Shown in pieces: positions 61,664 to 64,000 of a DNA stretch of 64,000 bases; within the stretch, counting starts at the first letter, position 1; the number at the start of each line of letters is the position of its first letter. The position numbers were made by a program, and so were the translations under genes. This DNA is from Cherax quadricarinatus (Eukaryota > Arthropoda > Malacostraca > Decapoda > Parastacidae), in assembly GCF_038502225.1 (NCBI RefSeq), contig NC_091307.1, forward strand, positions 29,805,846 to 29,869,845, written 5' to 3'. The notes beneath the pieces are model-generated. The model worked only from the letters and a program-made list of their open reading frames with translations. It searched no databases and was not told the DNA's origin.

Positions 61664-62455
61664 TAGGGGAAAGGGGTACAGGTGGTCCACGTTAGCCTTG
61701 ACCTGGATGACTGTGCAGGGTAGGAATGTGTTCAGTGAGGCAGATGAGCAGCAGTTACCGCACGCCCCCTCCCAATTCCCCCACCTATTCTCCCCTCCCC
61801 TCCCCTCCCCCCATCTGTGATTCTTATTGTCTGCCGCCTCTACTGACTGGCACATTTACCTTCCTCTAATATTGTTTGCTTGACTAACCATTTTCTTTTC
61901 TTACCTTTTTAACTGGCTGTCAGACAGGAGTGGCTGCCAACTGGGTTGTCTTCCTGGCCGATCAGAAATTTTTTGCAGACTTAAATTTTTTTTTTTAGCT
62001 TGACACAGGAATTTGTTGGTAATTTCCCTTATATTTAATAGTAGTGATTAGTTTTGGTGTGTGTGTGTATTCTTCTTGAGACTTGCAAAGTAGCTCAGTA
62101 CTGTTACTGCTCTGCCATGACTATACGTACAAGGATTGAGAAAAGCTCAGGTGAAGGAGAAACTGAATCAAACACGCACGCGCACACTGGAAGTGCAGAC
62201 ACCCCAGGAATAGAAAAAAATATGCAAGAAGTACAAACAAATAACAATCTCAGATGGAACATGTGTTCCGGGGTGACACTAACTGAATATCACTGTACAG
62301 AAGAACAGTACATCTGTTATTACAGATTTAATGAAATTTGCTACCTCGTGTGCTAAAATGTTAGACTCTAATACAGAGAGATAAGAACAGACAGAAAAAA
62401 CACATAATACAAACAGTAAGAAAGGTGCCAGCAAAGATCAAATGTTGTGTGTAGC
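61664..62455. other. Unique DNA, no gene seen
   Basis: Ordinary AT-rich sequence with T-runs at about 61,986-61,998. The 100-residue frame at 62,054-62,356 has no motif I recognise. Confidence 0.45.
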
Positions 62456-62530
62456 AACTGAGTATCTTTAAGAGATTTCGCCCACCCAGGTGCTGCACAT
62501 GTGTCTTATTTATACCTGTGATATACACTT
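62456..62530 (-). mobile_element. PLE terminal relic
   Basis: Minus strand: AAGACACATGTGCAGCACC, TGGGTGGGCGAAATCTCTTA, AAGATACTC. TGGGCGAAA and TAAAGATAC mirror the PLE arms (GTGGGCGAAACGTAGTCAAT in PLE-2). It also shares ACATGTGCA with 54,817. Confidence 0.5.
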
Positions 62531-62574
62531 GCAACCGGCTTAGTTTTTTACAATAATTTTTGTGCCGACTGTCT

Positions 62575-63580
62575 GTTCTATCAGGTTGTTAGTGTTGGCG
62601 GTATCGTAGGCCACTTAGCCATGACAACTTGCTTGATCTGTAGCTGTACAGTTTCCTCTTGGGAACTTCTACACTTGTGAGAACATAGCTAACATCTGGT
62701 GGTAAGCAGGTTAACAACCCTGAACCACGGATTCTGAAGCTGTTTTCTGATTGTTCTCATGGCGATTCTGCTCTATTACTGGGTTGATTTTACTTATCGT
62801 ATGTCTCACTCAAGAGCATTGCTATGGGAGTGTAGATTTAGGACACACCTTTACTGAGTTTCGAATCTTACTAGTCTCGGAGTCCGGCCAATGTACACAA
62901 GTAACTTCCACGTATTGTATACATTGTCACGCATCTCTTCACACCAGAGAATACATTCCAAGTACTTTGAAGTTTCCCGATACATTAAATGCTTTATTGG
63001 CTTCATGCGGATAGTAAAGCATCTCAACCTCTTCTAGTTCTATCTACTGTCATGAACAGAGTCGACCTACAACACACTCGATACGAGAGCCCAAGTGAAA
63101 TGAATAGTCATCAATTTATTTTTTTTCCTGTTTAAGGGGCACGTCAGTTTCCCTGTCTTCTAATAACATGTTAATTTTTCCACTATAATTTACACAATTG
63201 TCCTCAAAGATTTGTTAAGTTATACCATAAATTAAAGAAAGATCCTAGACTTCGCCTTACGAAAGCAGACAAAGGAAATACGATAGTAATTATGGACAAG
63301 GAAGATTATAGGGAAAAAATAAACATATTAGGAGATAGGGAAACTCACGCGCCTCTAAAGTTCTCATTACCCACTCTGTAATATTTTTGGCCTTTGCTTC
63401 ATTCGCTTTACTGTGTCCACTAAATGATAGGTCATCGGATACTACCCCAAAGTTTTTCACGTATTACGTCGGCCTATGATACTGTGCTCCTGTTTTCCGT
63501 CTCCAGGTCTTCTTGGAGTTATTCTTTCCATATCTGAGCAGTTGCATTTTGCCACCACTCAACATTATTTTCTATTGCCC
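62575..63580 (-). pseudogene. LINE-E minus relic, interrupted
   Basis: 62,575-63,060 shows the LINE-E 3' order (GTTGTTAGTGTTGGCGG, CATCTGGTGGTAAGC, ATGCTTTATTGGCTTCATGC); 63,360-63,580 continues (ATTCTTTCCATATCTGAGCA). Strongly decayed. A PLE reverse transcriptase fragment lies between. Confidence 0.55.
63226..63348 (+). pseudogene. PLE reverse transcriptase N-terminal fragment
   Basis: Forty-one open codons reading HKLKKDPRLRLTKADKGNTI, VIMDKEDYREKINIL, GDRETH. The KADKGNTIVIMDKEDY stretch fits the conserved N-terminal motif of PLE reverse transcriptases (general family knowledge). Neither PLE-1 nor PLE-2 contains this region, so the fragment comes from a longer copy. No start or stop codon context is evident. 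Confidence 0.75.
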
Positions 63581-63616
63581 ATCAAAAAAAAATAAACTTT
63601 GTTGGTACCTGCTTGT

Positions 63617-64000
63617 TACTGAAGACGACGAAGAGTCACTGAGCTCCTCAGGAGTGCTAGAATATCTGATACACGAAAGGAGGCGCTGACCAGGGAAGTG
63701 GAAACTATCGAACTTAAGCTAAATGACTCTTACAGGAACCAGGAGAGGCAGGAGGAGCTTAAAGCTATTAGTGAAATTGACAGAAATTCAAAATATTTCT
63801 TTTCATATGCCAAAAACAAGGCAAATACCACATCTAGTATCGGGCCCTTACTCAGACAGGATGGGACTTACACAGATGACAACAAGGAAATGAGTGAAAT
63901 ATTGAAATCCCAGTACGACTCTGTGTTTAGTGAACCACTAATCGGTCTGAGGATCGACGACCCAAATGATTTCTTCATGAATGAGCCTCAAAACTCCATA
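63617..64000 (+). mobile_element. LINE-D copy 3, runs out of the window
   Basis: From about 63,617 to the window's end the sequence is almost identical to copy 2 at 34,163-34,546, beginning with ACGACGAAGAGTCACTGAGC. It starts inside the endonuclease-to-RT linker, a 5' truncation. The rest of the element should lie to the right of this window. Confidence 0.92.
63623..64000 (+). CDS. LINE-D copy 3 linker and RT start, partial
   Basis: Open for 126 codons to the window's end, after TGA at 63,620-63,622. Residues: RRRVTELLRSARISDTRKEA, LKLNDSYRNQERQEELKAIS, GPLLRQDGTYTDDNKEMSE, LIGLRIDDPNDFFMNEPQNS. At the codon where copy 2 has TAG this copy has CAG. The reverse transcriptase catalytic part is beyond the window. 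Confidence 0.88.

Overview
The window looks like a gene-poor, repeat-saturated stretch of a large arthropod genome, most probably a decapod crustacean (a crayfish, lobster, crab or shrimp). Three things point there: the retroelement families, the SINE-like tails whose motifs I recall from decapod genomic DNA (memory, not a search), and the very long (TG)n/(AT)n arrays. I see no convincing host protein-coding gene, no rRNA, no functional tRNA and no CRISPR array. Almost every real open frame belongs to a non-LTR retrotransposon or a Penelope-like element (PLE). Family names here (LINE-A, CR1-B, RTE-C, LINE-D, LINE-E, LINE-F, PLE-1, PLE-2) are local labels.

Layout. 1-2,435: microsatellites alternating with 3' tails of LINE-A, a perfect hairpin, and a 29-bp x 15 minisatellite. 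2,436-8,515: mostly unique DNA with tRNA-like and foldback sequences and decayed LINE-D, LINE-E, CR1-B and PLE pieces. 8,516-11,918: a 28-bp satellite split by a LINE-D insertion. 12,171-14,460: a 51/52-bp satellite, open on both strands because 51 is a multiple of three. 15,437-19,585: LINE fragments, a tRNA-bearing foldback, two strong hairpins and a SINE. 19,586-23,190: a nearly complete RTE-type element (RTE-C). 23,536-24,870: LINE-E fragments. About 25,029-37,130: one LINE-F copy on the minus strand, split twice by plus-strand LINE-D copies. 37,471-39,938: a polypyrimidine tract, a LINE-A tail and PLE-1. 39,939-49,785: one minisatellite (ACTACCACCATCACTGC-type units plus CA runs) broken up by CR1-B and three LINE-A insertions. 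50,368-51,236: about 870 bp of (AT)n. 51,400-57,880: LINE-E copies, a 109-bp foldback with target-site duplications, and unique DNA. 57,881-58,170: SINE. 58,182-61,129: PLE-2, a near-perfect head-to-head dimer inside one 14-bp target-site duplication. 61,567-63,580: G-rich tract and decayed LINE-E and PLE pieces. 63,617-64,000: start of a third LINE-D copy that leaves the window.

How the parts relate. The window is a record of successive insertions. LINE-D invaded LINE-F (twice), LINE-E and the 28-bp satellite. LINE-A and CR1-B sit in CA/TG-rich minisatellite DNA. PLE-related elements of very different size share one layout: target-site duplication, a hairpin tag, inverted arms, and a hammerhead-like block in the arms of the larger ones. 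The most interesting material is the PLE-2 palindrome and its miniature relative, the shared PLE tag, the three-finger CCCH ORF1 of LINE-D, and the tRNA-like foldbacks. No family assignment was confirmed by database search.
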